NCBI GenBank assembly: GCA_020634245.1
Contig: JACKCC010000012.1
Coordinates: forward strand, 124,001 to 188,000
Direction: 5' to 3'
DNA length: 64,000 nt
Source of the DNA: Ardenticatenaceae bacterium
GTDB taxonomy: Bacteria > Chloroflexota > Anaerolineae > Promineifilales > Promineifilaceae
Below the pieces are notes generated by a model that had not been told where the DNA came from, did no database searches, and saw nothing but the letters and a program-made list of their open reading frames with translations. Positions 8,726-16,774 of the stretch are shown one piece after another. The position numbers were made by a program, and so were the translations under genes. Numbering within the stretch: the stretch's first letter is position 1; the number at the start of each line of letters is the position of its first letter.

Positions 8726-9357
8726 GCGCCGGTCACCCCGATTTGAGAGAGGTCATGGGCGCTGATTGGCCCTTCACGGATGATGCGCAGTTCACCATCC
8801 ACAACAGCGATAATTGTCGAGGGGACGCCGCCAGGAGTCGGGCCGTCATCGAGTACGGCCGTTACCAAACCATCCAGCGCCGCCAATGCTTGCGCGCCCG
8901 TTTGCGCCGGAGGCTGGCCCGATTGGTTGGCCGACGTAGCCGCTACAGCACCGCCGGCCGCCCGAATCAAAGCACGGGCCACGTCACAATCGGGGATGCG
9001 CACGGCAATACCCTCGTTTGGCGAAATATTAGCCGGTAAATTGGGATGGCGGGGAATAATGAGCGTCAATGGGCCGGGCCAGAAGCGGGCCATCAGATTA
9101 TGTACAACAGCCGGGACATTCTGCGTCACTTTATCCAAATCGGCCGGGTCGGCCAGAAGGATGGGAATGCCTTTGCTGAGAGAGCGCTGTTTGGCTTCAT
9201 ACAACTGCTCAATGGCCGCCGCATTAAACGCGTCGCCGCCTACCCCGTACACTGTGTCGGTGGGAAAGGCGACAAGCTGACCCTGCCGCAGCCAATCGGC
9301 GGCCTGGGCAACAGCATCGGGTTGTTGGGCATTGAGCAGGTGTGTCTCCATCTTCAC
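8722..9357 (-). CDS. tsaC: L-threonylcarbamoyladenylate synthase (YrdC/Sua5 family)
   Basis: A 211-residue YrdC-fold protein making threonylcarbamoyl-AMP from Thr, bicarbonate and ATP for t6A37 tRNA modification. Family signatures are PTDTVYGVGGDAFN (~32-45), KQRSLSKGIPILLADP, RFWPGPLTLIIPR, AVRIPDCDVARALI and GAVAATSANQSGQPPAQT, closing with STIIAVVDGELRIIREGPIS. Its length matches the short YrdC form without the Sua5 C-terminal domain. The frame opens with GTG, with an ATG two codons later and no strong ribosome binding site; either could be the start. It lies just downstream of prmC, so the two translation-related genes may be cotranscribed. Confidence 0.92.
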   Translation of the reverse strand: MKMETHLLNAQQPDAVAQAADWLRQGQLVAFPTDTVYGVGGDAFNAAAIEQLYEAKQRSLSKGIPILLADPADLDKVTQNVPAVVHNLMARFWPGPLTLIIPRHPNLPANISPNEGIAVRIPDCDVARALIRAAGGAVAATSANQSGQPPAQTGAQALAALDGLVTAVLDDGPTPGGVPSTIIAVVDGELRIIREGPISAHDLSQIGVTGA

Positions 9358-9361
9358 AAAA

Positions 9362-9386
9362 AAGATTGATCATTGATCATCAATCT
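9362..9386. repeat. Short palindromic spacer between tsaC and prmC
   Basis: The sequence AAGATTGATCATTGATCATCAATCTT contains the self-complementary pair AAGATTGAT/ATCAATCTT around TGATCA repeats. It could form a small hairpin between the two genes. Confidence 0.5.
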
Positions 9387-10238
9387 TCAATCCATCATTT
9401 TTATTACCACAATCCGGTCGTGCCCGGCAAAATCTTGCACCAGTTCAACCTGTGCCGCCGGAAAAATAGTATGAGCCAGATTGTGTACGGCCGTTCCCTG
9501 CTGCCAGCCAATTTCCAAAAAAATGGCAGCCCCCGGGTTAAGTTTGGTGACTGCTTGCTGAAGCAGCTGCCGGATGAGGTCGAGGCCATCGGCTCCGCCT
9601 TTAAGGGCAGCGGCCGGTTCGTACCATTTTACCCCATCGTCAAGCATCGTCCACTCGGCATCAGTGACGTAGGGTAGATTGGCGGCCAGCAGGTCGGCCG
9701 GCTGCTGGATTGGCTCCAGCAAATGCCCCTGGTGAAACCGAATGCGATCCGGGGCATGCTGCCGGGCATTTTGTTGTGCAACCGCCAGCGCTTCGGCGGA
9801 AATGTCCACCGCTTCAACGCTGGCCAAGGGCAAACGGGAAGCCAGTGTAACGGCAATGCAGCCGCTGCCAGTACCAACATCGACAATGCGGCAGGGCAGA
9901 TAACCTGACGGCCGTTTCCTAGCCCAATCCGCCGCCAAATCCACCAACTGCTCCGTCTCCGGTCGGGGAATGAGGACGACCGGCGTAACGATGAAATCCA
10001 GGTCAAAAAAAGGAGCATGACCCACTAAATAGGGGATCGGTTCTTGCCGGGCAGCTCGTTCAATGAGTTGGCGGTATTGGGCTTGTTGAACGGCCGTTAA
10101 CTCTTCGTCATCATGGGCCACCAGCCAACTATGGTTCACACCCAGTACGTACTCCAGCAGCAGACGGACATCCAGTTGGGTGTTAGGGGAATGGGGGAGG
10201 TGGGAACGGCCGTATGTCCAGGCTTCAGAAACATTCAT
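9387..10238 (-). CDS. prmC: Release factor glutamine N5-methyltransferase
   Basis: A 283-residue protein that methylates the GGQ glutamine of RF1/RF2. The N-terminal helical domain (LLLEYVLGVNHSWLVAHDDEEL) is followed by IPYLVGHAPFFDLDFIVTPVVLIPRPETE and the SAM-binding VDVGTGSGCIAVTLA. The catalytic motif ANLPYV is a variant of the family NPPY. FLEIGWQQG near the end is also typical. The Asn-Leu-Pro-Tyr variant is shared by some Chloroflexota PrmC proteins as far as I recall. It sits directly beyond the tmRNA terminator, placing two ribosome release/rescue functions side by side; prfA is not adjacent. Confidence 0.92.
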   Translation of the reverse strand: MNVSEAWTYGRSHLPHSPNTQLDVRLLLEYVLGVNHSWLVAHDDEELTAVQQAQYRQLIERAARQEPIPYLVGHAPFFDLDFIVTPVVLIPRPETEQLVDLAADWARKRPSGYLPCRIVDVGTGSGCIAVTLASRLPLASVEAVDISAEALAVAQQNARQHAPDRIRFHQGHLLEPIQQPADLLAANLPYVTDAEWTMLDDGVKWYEPAAALKGGADGLDLIRQLLQQAVTKLNPGAAIFLEIGWQQGTAVHNLAHTIFPAAQVELVQDFAGHDRIVVIKMMD

Positions 10239-10302
10239 AAAAAATTAGAGGCAGATTTGTCCTACGCATCTTCCAGTCAGTTAATCAGGATTCATAAACG
10301 AT

Positions 10303-10334
10303 AAAAAAGCGCTTCCTTACCGGAAGCGCCTTTT
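10303..10334 (-). terminator. Rho-independent terminator of tmRNA
   Basis: On the minus strand an 8-bp GCGCTTCC/GGAAGCGC stem with a GGTAA loop is followed by a T6 run (10308 down to 10303), immediately after the tmRNA 3' end. Confidence 0.9.
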
Positions 10335-10336
10335 AG

Positions 10337-10740
10337 TGGAGATGGCGGGAATCGAACCCGCGTCCGAAAAATTCGACCTCTGAACGTCTACAAGCTTAGT
10401 CAACCTTTTGGGTGTTATCAGCAGGCGCTCCGGCTAACAGGATCAACTGCTGATTAGTCGATGACCCCCGAAAGGGCCGCTTAAGCTCCTCTATCGACGT
10501 CGAGGAGCAGCACGTTGGCGTTCATGTCGCCTGCGTTCACCCGGCCAACGAACGGAATGAAGCAGACGCGGTTCCTTCTTTGGAACCTCCGCTTTCCTTA
10601 TCGCTTATGCAGCGAGGGGGAGAGCGTTGTAGTTGGTTCGTGCATTGGCACTTATTTGTTTGCTTCCAGTTTTACGAGGTGTAAAGCGTGCTCGGCTTGC
10701 AGTCCAGGATCAGCCTTCCCCGTCGAAACCTGTCATCCCC
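10337..10740 (-). ncRNA. ssrA: Transfer-messenger RNA
   Basis: One-piece tmRNA of ~404 nt, which rescues stalled ribosomes and tags the nascent peptide. The 5' end GGGGATG (10740 downward) pairs with CATCTCC (10344-10338) to form the acceptor stem. The T arm GCGGGTTCGATTCCCGC and the 5' GACAGGTTTCGACGGGG are diagnostic. CCA is not encoded. The resume codon is GCC at 10649-10647, preceded by ATAAGT. The tag frame runs to TAA at 10607-10605 and encodes ANARTNYNALPLAA, with the usual ALAA-like hydrophobic degradation end. Confidence 0.97.
10605..10649 (-). CDS. tmRNA proteolysis tag reading frame
   Basis: Fourteen codons plus TAA inside ssrA: ANARTNYNALPLAA. The final LAA is the protease-recognition end used by ClpXP-type proteases. 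The Asn-Ala-Leu-Pro-Leu segment is longer than the classical ANDENYALAA. The resume codon is inferred from the frame and from the upstream purine-rich context. Confidence 0.85.
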   Translation of the reverse strand, partial: ANARTNYNALPLAA

Positions 10741-10835
10741 GGACAGTCACCGGCAGCCAACTACCAGCCGCCAGTTACCAGCATTATAGCATGAGGGGGA
10801 ACGGCCGTCTATCAGAGTTGGATAAAAAAGATCGG

Positions 10836-10902
10836 GCAGTGCCAAGCACAGGACGGAACCTCTTGGCATGAATAAAGCCTGAAGCCCTGTGCCTGGCACT
10901 GC
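10836..10902. repeat. Inverted repeat element (GCAGTGCC...GGCACTGC)
   Basis: A 17-nt arm GCAGTGCCAAGCACAGG (10836-10852) has its near-perfect complement at 10886-10902, with a 33-nt spacer. No coding content. It resembles a small dispersed hairpin element. Confidence 0.75.
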
Positions 10903-10928
10903 GTCTGGCAGACTTTTGTAATCTCATA

Positions 10929-10957
10929 TTGACATACCTCGGATTCCAATGTAATAT
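10929..10957 (+). promoter_or_regulatory. Near-consensus sigma-70 promoter of the padR operon
   Basis: TTGACA at 10929-10934, exactly 17 nt, then TAATAT at 10952-10957. It is followed by a 51-nt leader to the PadR start at 11009. The strength of both hexamers suggests that it needs repression, which the flanking operator-like repeat could provide. Confidence 0.8.
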
Positions 10958-10990
10958 CTTATCAAGCAAATACATATGATTCCGAGGTAT
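10934..10990. promoter_or_regulatory. Inverted-repeat operator candidate for PadR
   Basis: The half-site ATACCTCGGATTC (10934-10946) overlaps the -35/spacer. Its inverted counterpart GATTCCGAGGTAT (10978-10990) lies downstream of the -10 box and matches at 12 of 13 positions. Two arms bracketing the promoter fit autorepression by the PadR protein encoded next; binding is inferred. Confidence 0.55.
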
Positions 10991-11008
10991 ACTCGAAGGA
11001 AATCACCC

Positions 11009-11323
11009 ATGAATCTCAAAGGTAGTTTATCTTTACTTCTCTTGCACATACTGTCGCTGGGGCCATCCCACGGCTACGGCATTGCTAAAGAGATAAAACG
11101 CATCTCCCAGGGAACGCTAGAATTTGCGGAAGGAACCATTTACCCCACCCTGCACGATTTGGAAAAACAGGGATTGATTGAAGCATATGATGAGGAGATT
11201 AACGGCCGTACCCGTCGTTACTACAAGCTCACCAGTGCCGGTCAAGCCGCCCTCAACCAGGAGCGTGCCGAGTGGCAGCAATTTTCACTGGGCGTTAACC
11301 GTATTTTGGGAGAAACCGTATGA
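11009..11323 (+). CDS. PadR family transcriptional regulator
   Basis: 104 residues. The winged-helix PadR domain opens with MNLKGSLSLLLLHILSLGPS, then HGYGIAKEIKR, FAEGTIYPTLHDLEKQGLI and NGRTRRYYKLTSAGQAAL, which are the recognition helix and wing signatures. The ATG at 11009 is preferred because GAAGGA lies 8 nt upstream. The gene overlaps the next by 4 nt (ATGA), a hallmark of the PadR/membrane-partner pair. Likely a cytoplasmic repressor of its own operon, responding to an unknown ligand. Confidence 0.92.
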   Translation: MNLKGSLSLLLLHILSLGPSHGYGIAKEIKRISQGTLEFAEGTIYPTLHDLEKQGLIEAYDEEINGRTRRYYKLTSAGQAALNQERAEWQQFSLGVNRILGETV

Positions 11324-12210
11324 ACAGTGACTATCCTCCATCCTTACATCATTGGCTGTCACAAGTTACCAACGGACTGCCCAACGACGTGACACAAACT
11401 ATAAACGCCGAAATCAGCGACCATTTTCTGGATGCGGTTGACGATTACATGGCCAATGGGCTGTCAAAAGCGGAGGCGCAAACACGGGCGCTGGCCTATT
11501 TAGGCGCAGCAGAAACAATCAGCCGTGGCCTCAAAGATGTATACCAAGGTCAACACCTTTACAAAATCGGCGCTGCAGCCAGCATGTCGATTCTGGCCAT
11601 TTTAATTTTTGTTCCGGGACTCATTTACACGGTGTGGGCTGGGAACACGCTGGCTATCCAAATAGGCAACATCGTCATCGGCTTTGTGTTGGCCGGTTTG
11701 ACGGCTTATGTTCTAGATACGCTGCGCCGCCTGCTCGTTTGGCGGTTTGGCATGCAGGCATTAAACCGGGCGTTCAAAACAGCTATTGCCGCTTATTTAC
11801 TCTGGCTGGCGGCCGACATCGTCAGCCTGGCTATTTATAATGCGCCGCTCTACATCGGGACACTGCGGGCGCTGTCTGAAGCAGTCACTGGATTCGACAA
11901 AGGATTGATCGTCGTCGCCTGGGCCGGCCAGATTGGATTGGGGCTTAGTGGGTTATTGATTTCCTGGGCGCTGTGGCAGGCCCAAGACGATTTGTATGGG
12001 ATTGGCAAAATATTGTCTGTTTGTCTGGCGGTCATGGCGGTTCCCATCGGATTGTCGGGATTTGTGGTGAATCTGGGTTGGGGAACGGCCGTTGAAATCC
12101 TCTACCTGCTCGTTGTTATGGGACACATTTTCGTCTGGCCGGTGATCACGATGTTGTTTATCCGCGCCATTTTCCGCCCGCCGGCCATGCGCCCACCGCA
12201 GTTGGCCTAG
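11320..12210 (+). CDS. Membrane protein with N-terminal permease-prefix-like helical domain
   Basis: 296 residues. The first ~85 (LHHWLSQVTNGLPND, EISDHFLDAVDDYMANGLSKAEA, ALAYLGAAETI) resemble the helical domain found at the start of PadR-partnered permeases and DUF1700-type proteins. Six or so hydrophobic segments follow from ~90 to 285. It is translationally coupled to the PadR gene. Such partners are membrane proteins induced together with their regulator; the transported or sensed molecule is unknown. It lacks the MacB/FtsX domain found in larger homologues. Confidence 0.75.
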   Translation: MNSDYPPSLHHWLSQVTNGLPNDVTQTINAEISDHFLDAVDDYMANGLSKAEAQTRALAYLGAAETISRGLKDVYQGQHLYKIGAAASMSILAILIFVPGLIYTVWAGNTLAIQIGNIVIGFVLAGLTAYVLDTLRRLLVWRFGMQALNRAFKTAIAAYLLWLAADIVSLAIYNAPLYIGTLRALSEAVTGFDKGLIVVAWAGQIGLGLSGLLISWALWQAQDDLYGIGKILSVCLAVMAVPIGLSGFVVNLGWGTAVEILYLLVVMGHIFVWPVITMLFIRAIFRPPAMRPPQLA

Positions 12211-12253
12211 TACCGTTTGCCAGTTCTCCATTCAGCCGTCATAATTCGCGGCT

Positions 12254-12604
12254 ATGGATACGATTTTGCACATTACCCGGCGTGAGGATTGGGAAACGGC
12301 CGTCACCACCCCACCCTACCGCGCCGACTCACTGGAAACTGACGGCTTCATCCACTGCTCAACAATCGAGCAGGTCTTGAAACCGGCCAACGAAATGTTC
12401 CACGGACAAACCGGGCTGGTCTTGCTGGTCATCGACTCGGCCAAAGTCCAGGCCGACATTATTTACGAAGATTGCTACGAAAGCGGCCAGGAATTCCCCC
12501 ACATTTATGGCCCGCTCAATCTGGATGCGGTCGTTCAAGTTTTTGATTTTCCACCCGATGCGGATGGCTCGTTTTCGCTGCCAGTGGAACTTCGTAAGCT
12601 GTGA
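12254..12604 (+). CDS. DUF952 family protein
   Basis: 116 residues matching the DUF952 pattern: ILHITRREDWETA at the start, SLETDGFIHCSTIEQV (~25-40), then LLVIDSAKVQADIIYED, FPHIYGPLNLDAVVQV and a final phenylalanine/proline-rich strand. The conserved FIHCS and HIYGPL blocks define the family. It is a small cytoplasmic protein with an ADP-ribosyltransferase-like fold in some predictions; no activity established. It is monocistronic and converges on the Hsp70-like gene 27 nt downstream. Confidence 0.88.
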   Translation: MDTILHITRREDWETAVTTPPYRADSLETDGFIHCSTIEQVLKPANEMFHGQTGLVLLVIDSAKVQADIIYEDCYESGQEFPHIYGPLNLDAVVQVFDFPPDADGSFSLPVELRKL

Positions 12605-12631
12605 GTCGTGTTCCGTAATCCGTTACAGAGC

Positions 12632-15004
12632 CTAACCAACGGCCGTTTCCACCGCTTCCTCTGCCCTCAATTTCAATAATCGAGCCGATTTAGTGGAGTC
12701 TTCCAGCGGTAAACGGCTGTATTCCCCCACCACCATTCTCTCATTCGTCAACAACCAGGGCGCGGCCTCCGGTTGCAGCAGCGCCGCCACTTCACTGCGC
12801 CGGGCGATCATGGATTTACCTTTCGTGTTAGGTCTTTCGGCCAGTGGAACCCAGCTTGATTGCAGGCGACGGCCGTAGCCATCCACCGTCACCAGCGCTA
12901 ATTCCGTCTCATCATCCAGCAGCAAAGCACTCACCAACCGGTCGTCCTGGCCGCAGTTGTAGATTTGCGTGCCCGACAGGCGCAGCCCGCTCGTTTCGTA
13001 GGCCAGCGCCCGGCCAGCGCGCGACGCCGCCACCAGTGTCTTCTGCTCATCCAGCGCCAGTGCAGTAATGACAATGCCCGGCAGCGGATGGTCAAAGCGC
13101 AGCGGAATCGGCGCTTCAATATTTTCGCGCAGGACGTTCATGGGATACGGCCGTGCCACTCCCTGAGATGTGACCAGCAGTAGTTTGGGAACGGCCGTAA
13201 TCTCTGCCCATTTACTCACCGAACAAACCGTCTCGCCCCGTTCCAGCTTCTGCGTATCGGCCAGCTTCAAATCCATCTGGCCCAGTTCGATCAGGTGGCG
13301 CGGCGTGGTCAGCAAAAAGCGGTAATGGGTGGTGATAAGCAGAATCTGCTCGTCCAAATCGGCCGTCAGCGCCTTCGTCCACTGGCCATCCAGGTTCAAA
13401 TCAGCCAGCGGGATGGGGTCTTTTTGTTGGAATGTGGATTGTGGTATGGCAACGGCCGTCACCAAATCCTCTCCACCAATAACGATCAACGCCATCTCCC
13501 CTGCTCCCCCGCTCCCCTGCTCCCCTGCTTCTTCCCCCTTCTCCGCCACATAAATTCGCCGCTGCAACACATCCAAATTAATCGGGCTAACATTCGGCCT
13601 CTCCGACGAGACGGCCGTTGGCTTCACATCATCGGGCGTAAAACCTCGCACTTCGATTTCACCTGCTTCAATCCCGTGCGCAATGACGCCCAAACCGGCC
13701 GTAACACTGCTAAACGTATCCACCGCCTGCACCTTTTCCGCGCCAAACTTTTGCACCAACATCTCGTGGAACGCCGGCACCTGCGACGAGCCACCGGTCC
13801 GAATCACCGCATCAATCTGGCCCACTTCCAGCCCGGAATCGGCCACCACCGTGCCCAAATGCTGCTCAATGGCCCGGATTTCAGCGCCAATGATGCGCTC
13901 AAATTCGGTGCGGGTGACAAAATCGCGCACCTGGAACCCCTCGCCCTCCAGCAAAATTTCCGCCCCCCGCTTCTCCGACAGCCGCCGCTTGGCCTGCTCC
14001 ACGATGTCGAACATCTTCAAGCCGTAGTTGCTGGACACCAGGCTGAGCAGCGCTTCAATCTGGTATTTGCGCTGGGCGGTCAGAGCAATATCAGTCAGGA
14101 TTTGCCGGTTTTCGGCCGCTTGCAGTTCCATCAGCGTTTGCCAGTTAGAAAACGAGTCGTAAATCCATTGGGGGACAGTCAGTCGTTTGTGGCGCGGCCC
14201 GTAAAAACTGCCTTCGCCAAAGTGTCGCGGAAGTTTGGAACGCACCAGCTTTTGGTCAAATACGTCACCGGCGACCGGAATGCCGCCCGTGGCCAGCACC
14301 TGCCGCCGCCCCGGATCGCCCAGTCGCATCACGGTTAAATCCAGCGTACCGCCGCCAAAATCGAAAACGAGGACGTTTTGCGGCTTGTCCAGTGTCGTTT
14401 CGTAGCTGTAGGCGGCGGCGATGGGTTCTGGCTGGAGGTAGACGCGCTCGTAACCGGCGCGGAAAGCGGCTTGCAGCAGGCGGGATTGGGCCAGCCGATC
14501 GTGTTCCAGGTCGGCGGCAAAGTGGACGGGACGACCCAAGACGACTTGTTTCAGTTCGCGGCCCAGCAGCCGTTCGGCGCGGGTTTTGACGACGGTGAGG
14601 TAAAGGGCGATGAGGTTTTCCAGCGAGTAGTAGTTCTGGCCGACAACGGTGCCGGGGTAGTTTTCGTCGCGCAGGCTGGTTTTGACGGAGAGGAAAAGCC
14701 GCCCCGGTGACAGCACATCGACGTAGGCGTAGGCGTCGGTGACATAGTACATGTCGCCGCCACGAATTTCCAGTTCACCGACCCAGATTTTGCGCATTTT
14801 AACCGGCCGGCCGATGTTTTGCGTGAAGTAGAGGTCAACGGCCGTTCGCCCAATGTGTATCGCTTGATCGGTGGTGACGTAAACGGCCGTGCGCAGCACT
14901 CTGGGATTGGGATTGTCGGGATCCAACGGCAAAACCTGCACCCGGCTGCCGTCATACACCGCCATCCCCGAATTCGTCGTGCCAAAATCCATGCCTACAA
15001 TCAT
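12632..15004 (-). CDS. Hsp70-like ATPase with C-terminal GyrA-CTD-like region
   Basis: 790 residues from the ATG at 15004, chosen because Hsp70 proteins begin at the phosphate-1 motif MIVGMDFGTTNSG. The actin-fold ATPase domain spans ~1-450: VFDFGGGTLDLTV is phosphate-2, and RTGGSSQVPAFHEM near ~410 is the adenosine motif. The substrate-binding beta domain of DnaK is absent. After a variable linker (~485-503, coded by a CCCCTGCTCC repeat) come repeated strand units: LLLVTSQGVARPYPM, TLVAASRAGRALAYET and LALVTVDGYGRRLQSSWVPL followed by NTKGKSM. These look like blades and GyrA-box of the GyrA/ParC C-terminal DNA-wrapping domain. It could instead be another beta-propeller. Role unknown; a DNA- or protein-scaffolding chaperone is a guess. 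Confidence 0.8.
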   Translation of the reverse strand: MIVGMDFGTTNSGMAVYDGSRVQVLPLDPDNPNPRVLRTAVYVTTDQAIHIGRTAVDLYFTQNIGRPVKMRKIWVGELEIRGGDMYYVTDAYAYVDVLSPGRLFLSVKTSLRDENYPGTVVGQNYYSLENLIALYLTVVKTRAERLLGRELKQVVLGRPVHFAADLEHDRLAQSRLLQAAFRAGYERVYLQPEPIAAAYSYETTLDKPQNVLVFDFGGGTLDLTVMRLGDPGRRQVLATGGIPVAGDVFDQKLVRSKLPRHFGEGSFYGPRHKRLTVPQWIYDSFSNWQTLMELQAAENRQILTDIALTAQRKYQIEALLSLVSSNYGLKMFDIVEQAKRRLSEKRGAEILLEGEGFQVRDFVTRTEFERIIGAEIRAIEQHLGTVVADSGLEVGQIDAVIRTGGSSQVPAFHEMLVQKFGAEKVQAVDTFSSVTAGLGVIAHGIEAGEIEVRGFTPDDVKPTAVSSERPNVSPINLDVLQRRIYVAEKGEEAGEQGSGGAGEMALIVIGGEDLVTAVAIPQSTFQQKDPIPLADLNLDGQWTKALTADLDEQILLITTHYRFLLTTPRHLIELGQMDLKLADTQKLERGETVCSVSKWAEITAVPKLLLVTSQGVARPYPMNVLRENIEAPIPLRFDHPLPGIVITALALDEQKTLVAASRAGRALAYETSGLRLSGTQIYNCGQDDRLVSALLLDDETELALVTVDGYGRRLQSSWVPLAERPNTKGKSMIARRSEVAALLQPEAAPWLLTNERMVVGEYSRLPLEDSTKSARLLKLRAEEAVETAVG
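13497..13550. repeat. Pyrimidine-rich CCCCTGCTCC tandem inside the Hsp70-like gene
   Basis: Imperfect tandem of CTCCCCTGCTCCCC units read in frame as a Gly/Glu-rich linker (EKGEEAGEQGSGGAGE). The same unit type occurs at 3763-3795. Confidence 0.75.
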
Positions 15005-15124
15005 AACAACCCAGTTGGCAGGCTCGTGCAAGTCCGAGTTTTTGCAACCACCTGCCACTGCAAACTTCAATCTTACGCCGCCCGCCCCAAATCATCAAGG
15101 ATGCACGATTTTGTGACTGGTGTT

Positions 15125-16305
15125 ACAATGACGCGCATGACAGCTTCAACCATCCGACCATCAGCATCAGCGACGAAGTGGTGCGCCGGACCTACGCTGA
15201 AATCAACCTGGATCGTTCACCGCCAACTAACACGGCCATTGAAAATTCGTCGCTCCGGCCCAAGTGGATGCTCTTCGTCTCGTTAACGCCTACGCCACGG
15301 GCTGATCCAGGTCACCGTCATGGTCGAATTGGGGCGCTTTATCTGGCGTGGCTGTGCTGAAGAAGGATTTTGTTGCGAAGCCGCATCCAAACGCTGATTC
15401 TGGTCCTGGGCGGCATCATCGGCAATCAAGTGCCTATTTTCCTCAAGCACGATTTGACGATTACGGCTTCGTCGGTAGAGAAGTTGCAGCAAATCGAGGA
15501 AGCCGCTGCCGCGATGAACGTCCAGGCCAAAGTTCATCTCAAGATTGATACGGGAATGGAGCGGTTGGGCGTCCATTACTACAGCGCCGACACGCTGCTG
15601 GAAGCGGCACTGACCTGTCAACACTGCCACGTGGAGGGGATTTTCTCCCACTTTGCCAATGCCGATTCGGCCAGTCTGCTGTCGGCGCATGAGCAGCTCC
15701 GGCGCTTTAATCAGGTGCTGGATTTTTATAAGAAGCGGGGTGTGGAACGGCCGTTACTCTGCCACATGGCCAACTCCGGTGCGATTCTGCAAATGCCAGC
15801 CAGCCACTTCGACATGGTGCGGGCCGGGATTTTGCTCTATGGTGTCTATCCATCCGAAGGCGTCTCGCGCACCATCAAAGTCGAACCGGCGCTGGCCTGG
15901 AAATCGCGCGTCGTCTACTTCAAAGTCGTCCAGCCCAACCACCCCGTCAGTTACGGCTCCACCTGGCAAAGTGACCACTTGGTACGCGTCGTCACCATCC
16001 CCGTAGGCTACGGTGACGGCTATTTCCGCGCTATGTCGGGCAAAGCCCAGATGATTATTCGCGGCCAGAAATATCCAGTTATCGGCCGTATCTGCATGGA
16101 TCAGGCGATGGTCAACATCGAATGGGAAACCGCTTACAACGACGATGAAGTCATCCTCATCGGCCAATCCGGCAACCAGATCATCCGCGTCGAAGACTTA
16201 GCCGAATGGGCCGGCACAATCCCCTACGAAATTCTGACCAATATCAATACCCGTGTTCCCCGTGTCTACGTTAACGACAAAAAGCAATCGTCATCGCAGT
16301 CGTAA
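15125..16305 (+). pseudogene. alr: Alanine racemase gene with multiple small indels
   Basis: PLP-dependent alanine racemase (L-Ala to D-Ala for peptidoglycan). From ~15400 to the stop the frame is excellent: LVLGGIIGNQ, KVHLKIDTGMERLGV, HMANSGAIL, RAGILLYGVYP, VSYGSTW (catalytic Tyr region), VVTIPVGYGDGY and GRICMDQAMVNIE. The first ~90 residues are scattered over three frames. RTYAEINLD is followed by broken pieces, and the expected PLP-lysine block (VVKANAYGHG) survives only as GTTAACGCCTACGCCACGGG, with the lysine codon missing. Single-base losses (e.g. CTGAAGAAGGATT for CTGGAAGAAGGAATT) recur. Either a pseudogene or consensus error; an intact alr elsewhere would support the former. Confidence 0.8.
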
Positions 16306-16774
16306 TCCCCATCGTGATCGGTTTTTTCGATTACGATCACGTTGACGACAATGACCACGATGACCAATCTGTGAAATCCACGAGCTGTTTTTCAAAACAT
16401 TTTTTGCATAATCAGACCGGCTGTGTCATACTTCCGCCCACTCTACAGCGAACATCACGCTAAACTGCGCTAGGGGAGCCGCTCCTAGACAACAAACATT
16501 TCAACGGGACAAGTTTTCCTTTGTCCTCTTATAGAAGATGGCACGGATTGTGATTTTGACGTACCTATCACAAATTAACGTTTCCCCATATTTTACTCTC
16601 CCCACTTTTTCGACCGGTGTGTTAATCGGCCGCTCATTACTCGTTCTCTGGATTTTGGTCACTGACAATTATTTTGGATTTAGATAAGGAGGTGATTCCC
16701 TGCCAACGACTCGAAAACATTGGTTTACGTATATTTGAACTGTTTGTTTACACAAAAAAAGGAGCCTATAGAAA
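16306..16774. other. Intergenic region upstream of the M4 peptidase
   Basis: 470 bases without a gene. It starts with a CGTGATCG/CGATCACG inverted repeat (16313-16341) that could act as a weak terminator or hairpin after alr. The rest shows no clear promoter or repeat. An AAAGGAG ribosome binding site lies at 16757-16763, ahead of the M4 peptidase start. Confidence 0.5.

Noticed and set aside
13295..14338. Plus-strand 347-residue frame opposite the Hsp70-like gene
   Set aside because: Antisense shadow of a conserved ATPase domain; His/Arg/Gln-rich composition typical of reversed GC-rich codons.
16313..16341. Strong terminator after alr
   Set aside because: The 8-bp inverted repeat has its T-run inside the loop, not after the stem.
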